From contig NZ_JAPFGA010000002.1 of the NCBI RefSeq assembly GCF_026241135.1, positions 62,001-126,000 of the forward strand: 64,000 nucleotides of DNA, written 5' to 3'. Below are positions 8,793 through 16,872 of the stretch, piece after piece (the first letter of the stretch is position 1; each line of letters opens with the position of its first letter). The position numbers were made by a program, and so were the translations under genes. The notes below the pieces were generated by a model. That model did no database searches. It saw only the letters and a list, made by a program, of their open reading frames with translations, and was not told where the DNA came from. The stretch is from Galbibacter kalidii (GTDB lineage: Bacteria; Bacteroidota; Bacteroidia; Flavobacteriales; Flavobacteriaceae).

Positions 8793-9464
8793 TTAAGCGT
8801 CTGCTTTCTTTTCTTCTTCCTTAGCTTCCGCTTTGTTTTCTTTCTTGTCTTCAGCGGCAGGCTCTTCAGCTTTCGCTTCAGCCTTTTCCTCTTCCTTAGC
8901 TTCTACTTTTTCTTCTTCTTTGGTTTCCGCTTCAGCAGCAGGTTCTTCAGTTTTTGCTTCAGCTTCGGCCTCCGGAGCAGCTTCTTCAGCTACTTCTTCT
9001 TCAGCAGGAGCTTCTGCTTCTGCAACTTCGGCTTTACGTTTTTCGTTGATTTCTTTTTCAGCTTCCAACGCTTTTGCTTTAGCTTCAGCTTCGGCTTTTG
9101 CTACGTCTTCTTTCTTAGCGTCTACCTTACCTTCTTTTTCTTCAACCCAAGCTTCAAATTTCTTCTGAGCTTCTTCTTCAGTCAAAGCGCCTTTAGCAAC
9201 ACCTCCCAATAGGTGGTGTTTCAACAAAACCCCTTTGTATGACAAAATTCTTCTGGCTGTATCAGTTGGTTGTGCACCATTTTGAAGCCATTTTACAGAA
9301 CTATCAATGTCCAACTCGATTTGAGCGGGGTTGGTGTTTGGGTTATAAATCCCCAATTTTTCAAGAAACTTACCATCTCTTTTTGCGCGAGCGTCAGCCG
9401 CTACTACCCAATAAAAAGGTTTTCCTTTTTTACCGTGTCTTTGTAATCTGATTTTTACTGGCAT
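8793..9464 (-). CDS. rpsP: 30S ribosomal protein S16 (bS16) with long acidic/alanine-rich tail
   Basis: Residues 1 to about 110 are bS16, starting MPVKIRLQRHGKKGKPFYW and including GRF-type core sequence KFLEKLGIYNP. Residues about 113-223 form a low-complexity tail of Ala, Glu and Lys with repeats such as KAEAKAEEPAAE. Most bacterial S16 proteins are 75-100 residues; tails of this type are known in Bacteroidota, so this is lineage-typical although unusually long. The tail is probably disordered or helical on the ribosome surface. A good promoter lies about 95 bp upstream, and the leader contains two short hairpins, GCTCGC/GCGAGC and CCTGCC/GGTAGG. Confidence 0.95.
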   Translation of the reverse strand: MPVKIRLQRHGKKGKPFYWVVAADARAKRDGKFLEKLGIYNPNTNPAQIELDIDSSVKWLQNGAQPTDTARRILSYKGVLLKHHLLGGVAKGALTEEEAQKKFEAWVEEKEGKVDAKKEDVAKAEAEAKAKALEAEKEINEKRKAEVAEAEAPAEEEVAEEAAPEAEAEAKTEEPAAEAETKEEEKVEAKEEEKAEAKAEEPAAEDKKENKAEAKEEEKKADA

Positions 9465-9559
9465 AATCCATTAATTAGCGGGGTACTCGACCCCTGTTAT
9501 TAATTCTAAAATTCGCTCGCCTTTAGGCTTAAGCGAGCCTGCCTGTCGGTAGGCGGGTG

Positions 9560-9593
9560 CAAATATACGTTATTTCTTTATGTTACCTAACAA
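9560..9593 (-). promoter_or_regulatory. Promoter for rpsP-rimM-trmN6
   Basis: On the minus strand TATATTTG (9567-9560) matches the Bacteroidota -7 consensus TAnnTTTG exactly. A TTG (-33 element) lies upstream at 9593-9591 with a 23-nt spacer, the upper end of the accepted range. It faces rpsP and leaves a leader of about 90 nt. Confidence 0.65.
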
Positions 9594-9685
9594 AAAACCA
9601 TCAATTTTTATTACAAAAAACTAACTTTTAAAGACTTATCGTTTATTTGATTTTTCCACGGACTTAAAATTCGATTTCAAAGCTG

Positions 9686-9693
9686 TACTTTTG
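9686..9693 (+). promoter_or_regulatory. -7 element TACTTTTG abutting hemW
   Basis: TACTTTTG matches TAnnTTTG and ends only 4 bp before the hemW ATG at 9698. Initiation would give a leaderless or nearly leaderless mRNA. No TTG is seen at the expected -33 distance, so this is a moderate-confidence call. Confidence 0.45.
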
Positions 9694-9697
9694 CTCC

Positions 9698-10828
9698 ATG
9701 GCCGGAATTTACATCCATATTCCCTTTTGCAAACAAGCTTGTCACTACTGCGATTTTCATTTTTCCACTTCCCTGAAAAAGAAAACGGAACTCGTTAATG
9801 CCTTGGCAAAAGAAATCGTCCTTCGTAAAAACGAAGTGGACGAAACTGTGGAAACCATCTATTTTGGCGGTGGTACGCCGAGCTTGTTATCGGTAAACGA
9901 ATTGCAATTCCTTATCGATAGTGTTTATGATAATTTTGAGGTCGTCGATGCTCCGGAAATCACCCTCGAAGCCAATCCTGATGATTTGGACAAAGAGCAA
10001 GTTCTCAAAATTTCCCAAACCCCTGTAAACCGCTTGAGCATTGGCATTCAATCCTTTTTTGAAGAAGACCTCCAGCTAATGAACAGGGCACACAACGCAA
10101 AAGAGGCGCTTCACTGTCTTGAAGAGGCAACCCGTCATTTTGACAATATTTCCATAGACCTTATCTACGGAATACAACATATGAGTTCAAAACGTTGGTT
10201 TAAAAATATCGAGACTGCTTTGGCTTTCAATATTCCGCATATTTCAAGCTACGCCCTTACCGTAGAACCCAAAACCGCCTTGGCAAAATTCATTGAAAAA
10301 GGAGTTGTTGATCCGGTGGATGATGCGCTGGCTCAGGAACACTTCAATATATTGGTGAGCGAACTGGGGAAAAATGACTTTATCCATTACGAACTTTCCA
10401 ATTTTGGAAAAGAAGGTTTTTTCAGCAGGAACAATTCCGCCTATTGGTTAGGGAAAAAATACCTCGGCATAGGACCTTCTGCTCATAGTTATGACGGAAA
10501 AACACGAAGCTGGAATATTGCCAACAATACCCGCTATATGAAATCTATCGAACAAGAAAGCCTTCCCCGGGAAACAGAAACCTTATCTGCAAAAGATCGC
10601 TATAACGAATATATCATGACCGGACTACGTACCATTTGGGGAGTATCCCTTGACAAAATTGAAAGTGATTTTGGCTGTGCATACACCGATAAGTTATTGA
10701 CCTCAGCCCAAAAGTTCATCGACCAAGACTTCCTGAGCATTTCAACCAAAACCCTTAAAACCACGCCCAAAGGAAAATTTCTGACAGACGGTATTGCTTC
10801 TGATCTTTTTATTTTAAATTTAGAGTGA
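9698..10828 (+). CDS. hemW: Radical SAM heme chaperone HemW
   Basis: A 376-residue radical SAM protein of the HemN/HemW family. The cluster-binding motif CKQACHYC (Cys11, Cys15, Cys18) follows IHIPF directly, and GGGTPS near residue 59 and EANPDD follow in the expected order. HemW-type proteins lack the extra residues needed for coproporphyrinogen oxidase activity and act as heme-delivery chaperones; older annotations call them oxygen-independent coproporphyrinogen III oxidase. The C-terminal HemN domain (MTGLRTIWGVSL) is present. Transcribed divergently from rpsP. Length is typical. Confidence 0.94.
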   Translation: MAGIYIHIPFCKQACHYCDFHFSTSLKKKTELVNALAKEIVLRKNEVDETVETIYFGGGTPSLLSVNELQFLIDSVYDNFEVVDAPEITLEANPDDLDKEQVLKISQTPVNRLSIGIQSFFEEDLQLMNRAHNAKEALHCLEEATRHFDNISIDLIYGIQHMSSKRWFKNIETALAFNIPHISSYALTVEPKTALAKFIEKGVVDPVDDALAQEHFNILVSELGKNDFIHYELSNFGKEGFFSRNNSAYWLGKKYLGIGPSAHSYDGKTRSWNIANNTRYMKSIEQESLPRETETLSAKDRYNEYIMTGLRTIWGVSLDKIESDFGCAYTDKLLTSAQKFIDQDFLSISTKTLKTTPKGKFLTDGIASDLFILNLE

Positions 10829-10833
10829 AAAAA

Positions 10834-11357
10834 TTTAACCGCTAAGAGCGCTATGGTTATACGCAATGGGCGCAAGGAATTGTGAACTAAAGATAAAGCC
10901 TACACTTTGTTATGACAGAAAATGAATTGTCTAAAATAGTATTTGACTGTGCTTTGAAAGTGCATAAAACTTTAGGCCCCGGACTTTTAGAAAGTGCTTA
11001 CGAAGAATGTTTATTTTACGAGTTAAAGAAAGCAGGATTAAAGGTTGAAAAGCAAAAACCATTGCCCTTGGTTTATGAAGATGTAAAATTAGAAGTAGGT
11101 TACAGACTTGATATTTTGGTTGAGAACAAGCTCATTCTTGAAATAAAAGCAGTTGAAGCGCTAAACGATGTCCATCTTGCACAAGTTTTAACATATTTAA
11201 AATTAACAGATTGTAAGTTGGGATTGTTGATTAACTTTAATGTAGCCTTAATTAAAAATGGAATTAAAAGAGTCGCTAACAATTTATAAGCCCTTTGCAA
11301 CCTTTGCGCTTACCTGCCTGCAAAGGCAGGAAAACCCTTGCGTGCCTTGCGGTTAAA
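10834..11357. repeat. Inverted-repeat-bounded element carrying the GxxExxY gene
   Basis: The gene is bracketed by TTTAACCGC at 10834-10842 and its inverse GCGGTTAAA at 11349-11357. Similarity continues inward on both sides in degenerate form (left GCTAAGAGCGC, right GCGTGCCTTGC read in inverse). The whole unit is 524 bp and starts 6 bp after the hemW stop. This organisation suggests a small mobile or formerly mobile cassette. No transposase or clear target duplication is seen. Confidence 0.55.
10912..11289 (+). CDS. GxxExxY family protein
   Basis: A 125-residue protein containing the name-giving motif GPGLLESAYEECL (about residues 22-34). The rest resembles a PD-(D/E)XK nuclease fold: GYRLDILVENKLILEIKAVEAL contains the D-x(n)-E-x-K triad. 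Its biochemical role is not established in general. The gene is common and patchily distributed in Bacteroidota. Here it sits alone inside an inverted-repeat-bounded unit between hemW and a cyclase gene. The protein is full length and shows no frameshift, so it may still be functional. Confidence 0.88.
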   Translation: MTENELSKIVFDCALKVHKTLGPGLLESAYEECLFYELKKAGLKVEKQKPLPLVYEDVKLEVGYRLDILVENKLILEIKAVEALNDVHLAQVLTYLKLTDCKLGLLINFNVALIKNGIKRVANNL

Positions 11358-11377
11358 TAAAAATCGGCTAAAAATAT

Positions 11378-12127
11378 ATGCTTTCAACCATACAGATCAA
11401 CTCAAAAAAACACAATGTCGATTTATCGAAGCCTATCGATATTTCAATTCCGCTACGCGGTGATAAGGACAATCCAAATGCTTGGTATCTCGACCCACCA
11501 AAGATAGAACCTGTAGTTGACGGGGGTTTTACGGGCAGTGTTTCTGCAGGGGCTTCAACCAATTTCAACAACATTTTTTTCAATCCGCATGCACATGGCA
11601 CTCATACCGAATGTGTGGGACATATCACCAAAGTGTTTCATAGCATCAACAAGACCCTGAAACAATTCTTTTTTCTGGCGGAATTGATTTCAGTTACTCC
11701 TGAAAAAATGGGAGACGATCTTGTCATCAGTAAAAAACAATTGGAAACAGCCTTAAAAGACCAACATCCCGAAGCTTTGGTTATCAGGACACTTCCGAAT
11801 ACGGAAAACAAATTGTCAAAACAATATTCACATACGAATCCGCCTTATCTTTTGGAAGAAACTGCTATTTTTATACGTGAAAAAGGAATCGAACATTTGT
11901 TGATCGACCTTCCCTCAGTAGATAAGGAAAAAGACGAAGGGAAATTGTTGGCTCATAAAACTTTTTGGGATGTGAATGGCAAAATCAGAAAAGAAGCCAC
12001 CATAACAGAATTTATTTTTGTTCCCGATCAGGTTGAAGACGGTACTTATTTACTGAACCTGCAAATAGCTCCTTTTGAAAATGATGCTTCCCCAAGCAAA
12101 CCTGTGTTGTATGAAGTTTTAAGTTGA
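11378..12127 (+). CDS. Cyclase family protein (kynurenine formamidase-like)
   Basis: A 249-residue member of the cyclase family (PF04199), metal-dependent hydrolases that include kynurenine formamidase. The metal-binding region HAHGTHTECVGHI (about residues 71-83) carries the HxxGTHxE-type motif, and HTNPPYL and LLIDLPSVD appear in the C-terminal half. Substrate cannot be assigned: no tryptophan-catabolic gene is adjacent. It has its own transcription unit by position, 89 bp after the GxxExxY gene and 156 bp before the DUF4260 operon. Length fits the family. Confidence 0.85.
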   Translation: MLSTIQINSKKHNVDLSKPIDISIPLRGDKDNPNAWYLDPPKIEPVVDGGFTGSVSAGASTNFNNIFFNPHAHGTHTECVGHITKVFHSINKTLKQFFFLAELISVTPEKMGDDLVISKKQLETALKDQHPEALVIRTLPNTENKLSKQYSHTNPPYLLEETAIFIREKGIEHLLIDLPSVDKEKDEGKLLAHKTFWDVNGKIRKEATITEFIFVPDQVEDGTYLLNLQIAPFENDASPSKPVLYEVLS

Positions 12128-12282
12128 AAGACGGGTGACCGATGACCGGGGACAAATGACTAATGTTACGGAGCTATCTTGTTATGAAGTTACGGAGTTG
12201 TGGTGTGGGTGAGTTATAAGAGGTCTGAAGACGGAAGTCAAAAGCTTTGGAATTTGGTGCTTGGAATTTGAAATTTTAAGAA

Positions 12283-12642
12283 ATGAAATACGTTTTAAAA
12301 ATTGAAGAACTTTTAATGCTCGCATTAGCTGTTTTTATGTTCAGTAAGCTTTCGCTCAGTTGGTGGTGGTTCATCGGCTTGTTCCTTGCTCCGGATATTG
12401 GCATGTTGGGCTATATCTTCAACACAAAAATCGGAGCATTTACTTACAACCTTTTTCATCATAAAGGGATTGCGCTCCTTATTTACTTTATTGGTATTGG
12501 ACTCGAAAATGAGTATCTTCAATTTACGGGAATCTTGCTTTTTGCCCATGCCTCGTTCGACAGGGTCCTGGGCTACGGACTTAAATACAGCGACAGTTTT
12601 TCAAACACACACATAGACAAAATAGGAAAAAACGATGAATGA
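12283..12642 (+). CDS. DUF4260 family small membrane protein
   Basis: A 119-residue protein with about four hydrophobic segments (residues 10-25, 27-45, 60-75 and 80-100) and the WWFIGLFLAPDIGMLGY and LFAHASFDRVLGYGLKY blocks characteristic of DUF4260. Function is unknown; it is an inner-membrane protein. It is first in a four-gene run in which each next start overlaps the previous stop (8, 4 and 4 bp), indicating translational coupling. Confidence 0.85.
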   Translation: MKYVLKIEELLMLALAVFMFSKLSLSWWWFIGLFLAPDIGMLGYIFNTKIGAFTYNLFHHKGIALLIYFIGIGLENEYLQFTGILLFAHASFDRVLGYGLKYSDSFSNTHIDKIGKNDE

Positions 12643-13279
12643 TCTTGTTCAAATTCTAATCGGATTACTACTGGGAGCCATGGGAATGTATTGGCTCTTC
12701 TCCTTTTTCAGAAAAAGGAAATCAACCGAAAGCACAGAAAAGCAATCGGTAATTCTTCTGGAAAAGATCAGGAATGTATATAAACTTATTACGGTGGAAG
12801 GCGAATTCGCCGAGATTTATCAATATGAAAATGTAAAGGAGCACTTCCTGAAGCTTATCAGCAGTAAAAAGAAAGCGCTACTGATCATCAACGCCAAGGT
12901 AAATATCGGTTTTGACCTTAAAAAAATTGAAATGCGTGCTGATTCCAATGCCAAAAAGGTTTTCCTTACCGCTTTTCCACAGCCTGAGGTGTTGAGTATC
13001 GAACCTGAGGTAAAATATTACGACATCAAAGAAGGCCTTTTCAATTGGTTTAAAACGGAAGACCTTTCGGCCATTAACAACGAAGCTAAAGAACATATCC
13101 TGAAAAAAATACCCGATAGCGGACTCTTGGAATCTGCTAAAAAAGAAGCTTTGGACGCTGTTCATATGATCGAAAACATGGTAGAGGCAATTGGCTGGAA
13201 ACTCGATTACACAGCCTTGGAAATAAATCAAAAAAACGAAATAACATTTTCAATCGAAGAAACTGAAAAAGCAAAATGA
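12635..13279 (+). CDS. DUF4230 domain-containing membrane-anchored protein
   Basis: A 214-residue protein with one N-terminal membrane anchor (about residues 6-24, IGLLLGAMGMYWLFSFF) followed by a soluble domain of the DUF4230 type. The domain contains LITVEGEFAEIYQYE, a run KKALLIINAKVNIGFDL and the C-terminal AIGWKLDYT. Function is unknown. Its ATG overlaps the end of the DUF4260 gene by 8 bp and its stop overlaps the next gene by 4 bp, so it is translated as part of the operon. Confidence 0.85.
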   Translation: MNDLVQILIGLLLGAMGMYWLFSFFRKRKSTESTEKQSVILLEKIRNVYKLITVEGEFAEIYQYENVKEHFLKLISSKKKALLIINAKVNIGFDLKKIEMRADSNAKKVFLTAFPQPEVLSIEPEVKYYDIKEGLFNWFKTEDLSAINNEAKEHILKKIPDSGLLESAKKEALDAVHMIENMVEAIGWKLDYTALEINQKNEITFSIEETEKAK

Positions 13280-13641
13280 ATATAGAAGCATTGCGAACAT
13301 ATTGCATTTCTAAAAAGGCTGTTACTGAGGAATTTCCTTTTGGGCCACATACCCTGGTTTTTAAAGTAGCTGGAAAAATGTTCGCGCTCTGCGGACTCGA
13401 CAAATGGGAAGCCGGAGAGAAAAGCATCAACCTAAAATGTGATCCCGATTGGGCGGTTGAACTCAGAGCAGAATTTCAATCCATCAAGCCCGGATATCAT
13501 ATGAACAAAAAACACTGGAATACCGTCTCGATAAACCCTTCGGAAATCTCTCCCGAATTTTTAAAAGAATTGATCGACCATTCTTATGAACTTGTTGTAA
13601 AAGGGCTTCCGAAGAGCAAACAAAATTCAATCTTATCATGA
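13276..13641 (+). CDS. MmcQ/YjbR family DNA-binding protein
   Basis: A 121-residue single-domain protein of the MmcQ/YjbR (CyaY-like fold) family. It begins with LRTYCISKKAVTEEFPFG, the typical N-terminal block, and includes KVAGKMFALCGL, a SINLKCDPDWAVELR block and HMNKKHWNTVSI. Family members are reported as DNA-binding by structure, but the cellular role is poorly defined. Translation is coupled by ATGA overlaps to both neighbours. Confidence 0.9.
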   Translation: MNIEALRTYCISKKAVTEEFPFGPHTLVFKVAGKMFALCGLDKWEAGEKSINLKCDPDWAVELRAEFQSIKPGYHMNKKHWNTVSINPSEISPEFLKELIDHSYELVVKGLPKSKQNSILS

Positions 13642-15383
13642 ACAAAAATAACCTTCTCTCCTCATTCGTTTTTCCCCTCTATATAATCCTGTTCCTTTTT
13701 ATATCGTGTTCAGAAAAAAACTTGTCATCTAGCCAATTGGAAGACGTGATTCAAACCGTTGAAGATTTTGAGCTTTATGATGGGGACAAGCATCCGTTAG
13801 GTAGATTTGAAAAGGAATTGTATAAAAAAGATGCTGATTTTGCTGAAGAGCAATTGAACAAATTAGACAAGATCGATCCTCTCAATTTATCTGAAACCGA
13901 AAAGATCTCTTTGGAACTTTTAAAATTCAAACTTCAAAACAGAATTGATGAATATACCTATGAAATGTATCTCAATCCGATTCAGGCCGATCAAGGCTTT
14001 CATCTTAATTTAAACTACAGGATAAAACCCTTTTTTGATCATGAAGATGCAAAAAAATACCTGAACATGTTAAATGACATTCCGCATTTTGTGTCTCAAA
14101 ATTTAGTGCTTATCCGCGAAGGAATTGACAAAGGAATCTCACAACCAAAAATAATCTTTAACGGCTATGAATCCACTTACAACGACCATATTGTGGACGA
14201 CCCAACAGAAAGTCATTTCTACTCCCCTTTAAAGAAACTCCCGGAATCACTGACGGAAACACAAAAAGATTCTATACTCAAAGCAGCCATAAAAGCAATA
14301 AAAGATAGTGTTGTACCGGCTTTTAAAAAGATTAAAACCTTTTTTGAGGAGGAATACATTCCCAATACCCGTGAGGCCATTGGCGTATCTGAAACACCCG
14401 GCGGAAGGGAATTTTACCAAAACAGGATCAATTTTTACACCACAACAAAAGATTATACTGCTGAAGACATTCATCAATTGGGCTTGAAAGAAGTGAAACG
14501 CATCAAAAGTCAGATGGAGACCATTATTGAAGAAATAGATTATGAAGGTAGTTTTGAAGATTTTTTGAAATTCCTGAGAACAGACAAACAGTTTTATGCC
14601 ACCACAGGAGAAGAGTTGCTGAAAGAAGCCAGGAATATTGCCAAAAAGATAGACAACGAACTCCCAAAATATTTTATCACCCTGCCACGGAAACCTTATG
14701 GAGTGATTAAAGTTCCGGATGCTATCGCTCCCAAATATACCGCCGGAAGATATTCGGGAAGCCGAAACAGCAGACAAGCAGGGCATTATCTGGTGAATAC
14801 CTATAAATTGGACAGTAGGCCTTTGTATGCCCTTCCGGCTTTAACCGCACATGAAGCGGTTCCGGGACATCATCTGCAAGGTTCTTTAAACAGCGAATTG
14901 GGAGACAGCATCCCAAAATTCCGGCAACAATTATACCTCTCTGCCTATGGTGAAGGATGGGGCTTATATTCAGAATTTCTCGCTGATGAAATGGGCATCT
15001 ACACCACACCTTATGAAGAATTCGGGAAACTCACTTATGAGATGTGGCGTGCCTGCCGTTTAGTTGTTGATACCGGAATACATGCCAAGGGATGGACACG
15101 AAAACAAGCAGTCGATTTTATGAAGCAAAACACCGCATTGTCTGAACACGAGATCAATACCGAAACCGACCGATATATCGCATGGCCCGGACAAGCCATT
15201 TCTTATAAAATAGGAGAACTAAAAATCCGTGAGCTACGCAAAAAAGCAAAGGCAGCATTGGGAACCGAATTCGATATCCGGGAATTTCATGAGGTCATCT
15301 TGGGACAAGGTACTGTCACCTTGCCTATTTTGGAACGCAGGGTCAATCAGTATATCGAGAAAAAGGAGAATAGTTCGGAATAA
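13638..15383 (+). CDS. DUF885 family lipoprotein, putative Zn-peptidase
   Basis: A 581-residue exported protein with a lipoprotein signal (hydrophobic IILFLFI followed by SCSEKN). The DUF885 domain covers most of the chain. It contains an HExxH-like zinc site, HEAVPGHHLQG near residue 405, and the downstream AYGEGWGLYSEFLADEMG block that supplies a further metal ligand. The family is related to gluzincin-type carboxypeptidases, so a secreted or periplasmic peptidase role is inferred. It is last in the DUF4260 operon. A miniature inverted-repeat element begins 12 bp after its stop. Confidence 0.9.
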   Translation: MNKNNLLSSFVFPLYIILFLFISCSEKNLSSSQLEDVIQTVEDFELYDGDKHPLGRFEKELYKKDADFAEEQLNKLDKIDPLNLSETEKISLELLKFKLQNRIDEYTYEMYLNPIQADQGFHLNLNYRIKPFFDHEDAKKYLNMLNDIPHFVSQNLVLIREGIDKGISQPKIIFNGYESTYNDHIVDDPTESHFYSPLKKLPESLTETQKDSILKAAIKAIKDSVVPAFKKIKTFFEEEYIPNTREAIGVSETPGGREFYQNRINFYTTTKDYTAEDIHQLGLKEVKRIKSQMETIIEEIDYEGSFEDFLKFLRTDKQFYATTGEELLKEARNIAKKIDNELPKYFITLPRKPYGVIKVPDAIAPKYTAGRYSGSRNSRQAGHYLVNTYKLDSRPLYALPALTAHEAVPGHHLQGSLNSELGDSIPKFRQQLYLSAYGEGWGLYSEFLADEMGIYTTPYEEFGKLTYEMWRACRLVVDTGIHAKGWTRKQAVDFMKQNTALSEHEINTETDRYIAWPGQAISYKIGELKIRELRKKAKAALGTEFDIREFHEVILGQGTVTLPILERRVNQYIEKKENSSE

Positions 15384-15394
15384 AATATGGAAAA

Positions 15395-15574
15395 GAGGTT
15401 GTCTAAAAAGTCTGGAGTGAACTTAATTTGTCAGTCTGAGCCTGTCTGCCGACAGGCAGGCTTGTCGAAGACATGTTGGTTTTTATGGGATTATGCTTCG
15501 ACAGCCCTTCGACAGGCTCAGGGTGACATTATACTCAGCATGACATCTGAATTTGTAGCTTTTTAGATAACCTC
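15395..15574. repeat. Miniature inverted-repeat element, copy A
   Basis: The ends are GAGGTTGTCTAAAAAG (15395-15410) and the imperfect inverse CTTTTTAGATAACCTC (15559-15574). Inside are nested inverted repeats: GAGCCTGTCTGCCGACAGGC and CTTCGACAGGCTCAGGGTGA. The same end sequence and core type recur at 40.5 and 59.3 kb. It directly follows the DUF885 gene and could double as its terminator. Confidence 0.75.
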
Positions 15575-15627
15575 AGTATGGTCAAGGTAATTGGCTAAAA
15601 CCAAGTGTTTAATTTAAATTTATTCGT

Positions 15628-16872
15628 GTGAAAGTTGTTATCATAGGAGGAGGCATTGCAGGGCTTTCATCAGCATATTTTTTACAGAAAGAAGGGCATC
15701 AGGTTACTGTTCTTGATAAATTTGATATCAAAGAAGGGGCTTCGTTTGTAAATGCGGGATTTATTACACCTAGTCATATTATTCCCTTGGCAGCACCCGG
15801 CATGATTGCCAAAGGAATCAAATGGATGTTCAATTCGTCCAGCCCTTTTTATATGAAACTCCGATGGGATGTTGATTTTTTTAAATGGGCCTGGAGTTTT
15901 TACAAATCATCCACCAAGGAAAAAGTAGCCAAAGCCATTCCGGTGATCAAAGACATCAATATTTTAAGTCGTGGGTTATATGAAGATCTTCTGGCATCAG
16001 GTGAACTTGGTTCCTTTCATTATGAACGCAAAGGATTACTCATGCTTCACAAAACCGACAAAGCCGGAGCCCACGAAATGGAAGTTGCCAAAAAAGCACA
16101 GTATGAAGGTTTAGAAGCAAGATATGTCGATCAAAACGAACTCAAAAAACTCGAGCCCAATGTCACTATCGACGCCAAAGGTGCCATTTATTATGAATGT
16201 GATGGCCACAGCACCCCGACCGAATTTATGCCTAAAATGGTTACCTATCTAAAAAGCCAAGGCGTTGTCATCAACACCGGGGAAGAAGTAGAAGATATCA
16301 AACTGAATCGTGGAAAAGTAAGCCAAATAAAAACCAATAAGGCTACATACACTCCCGATGAAGTGGTTATCGCCGCAGGTTCATGGAGCCAAAAAGTGGC
16401 AAAAAAAATAGGGATTAACTTGCCTGTACAAGCCGGAAAGGGATATCGCATCAATATTGAAAGGCCAACAGGGATTACACTTCCCGCTATCTTGATGGAA
16501 GCTAAGGCTGCCATGACCCCGATGAACGGATTCACCCGTTTTGCCGGAACTATGGAATTTTCGGGTATCAATACGATCATCCGTAAAGAAAGGGTTGAAG
16601 CCATAGCCCGGGCAGCCAAAGCCTATTATCCCGAAATAGAAATCACGGAAGAAGAAAAACAAAATGCCAAAAGTGGTTTACGTCCTGTTTCTCCGGACGG
16701 ATTGCCCTATATCGGAAAATCAAAACACTGTAAAAATGTGACTTTTGCCACCGGACATGCCATGATGGGGTGGAGCCTCGGTCCCGCCACCGGAAAACTG
16801 GTTTCAGAAGTTATTGATGGTAAAAAGACCTCTATGGATATTAGTCCGTTTCATCCGGACAGGAAGTTTTGA
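15628..16872 (+). CDS. FAD-dependent D-amino-acid dehydrogenase-like oxidoreductase
   Basis: A 414-residue DAO/DadA-family flavoprotein starting at GTG 15628. The Rossmann FAD-binding motif is VVIIGGGIAGLSSAYFL (residues 2-18), followed by LDKFDIKEGAS. The C-terminal region has GLRPVSPDGLPYIG and ATGHAMMGWSLGPATGK, the flavin-contacting segment of DadA-type enzymes. Such enzymes oxidise D-amino acids, and some act on hydroxyproline derivatives; no hydroxyproline catabolic genes are adjacent, so the substrate is open. It appears monocistronic. No internal damage is seen. Confidence 0.88.
   Translation: MKVVIIGGGIAGLSSAYFLQKEGHQVTVLDKFDIKEGASFVNAGFITPSHIIPLAAPGMIAKGIKWMFNSSSPFYMKLRWDVDFFKWAWSFYKSSTKEKVAKAIPVIKDINILSRGLYEDLLASGELGSFHYERKGLLMLHKTDKAGAHEMEVAKKAQYEGLEARYVDQNELKKLEPNVTIDAKGAIYYECDGHSTPTEFMPKMVTYLKSQGVVINTGEEVEDIKLNRGKVSQIKTNKATYTPDEVVIAAGSWSQKVAKKIGINLPVQAGKGYRINIERPTGITLPAILMEAKAAMTPMNGFTRFAGTMEFSGINTIIRKERVEAIARAAKAYYPEIEITEEEKQNAKSGLRPVSPDGLPYIGKSKHCKNVTFATGHAMMGWSLGPATGKLVSEVIDGKKTSMDISPFHPDRKF

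Noticed and set aside
8833-9168. 111-codon Ser/Ala-rich frame on the plus strand opposite rpsP
   Set aside because: It is the antisense shadow of the Ala/Glu/Lys-rich S16 tail; the composition simply mirrors GCT/GAA/AAA repeats.
12128-12282. Possible regulatory element before the DUF4260 operon
   Set aside because: The stretch consists of degenerate simple repeats (GACCGATGACCGG-like and TTGGAATTTG-like) common as dispersed junk; no defined operator or RNA structure can be supported.
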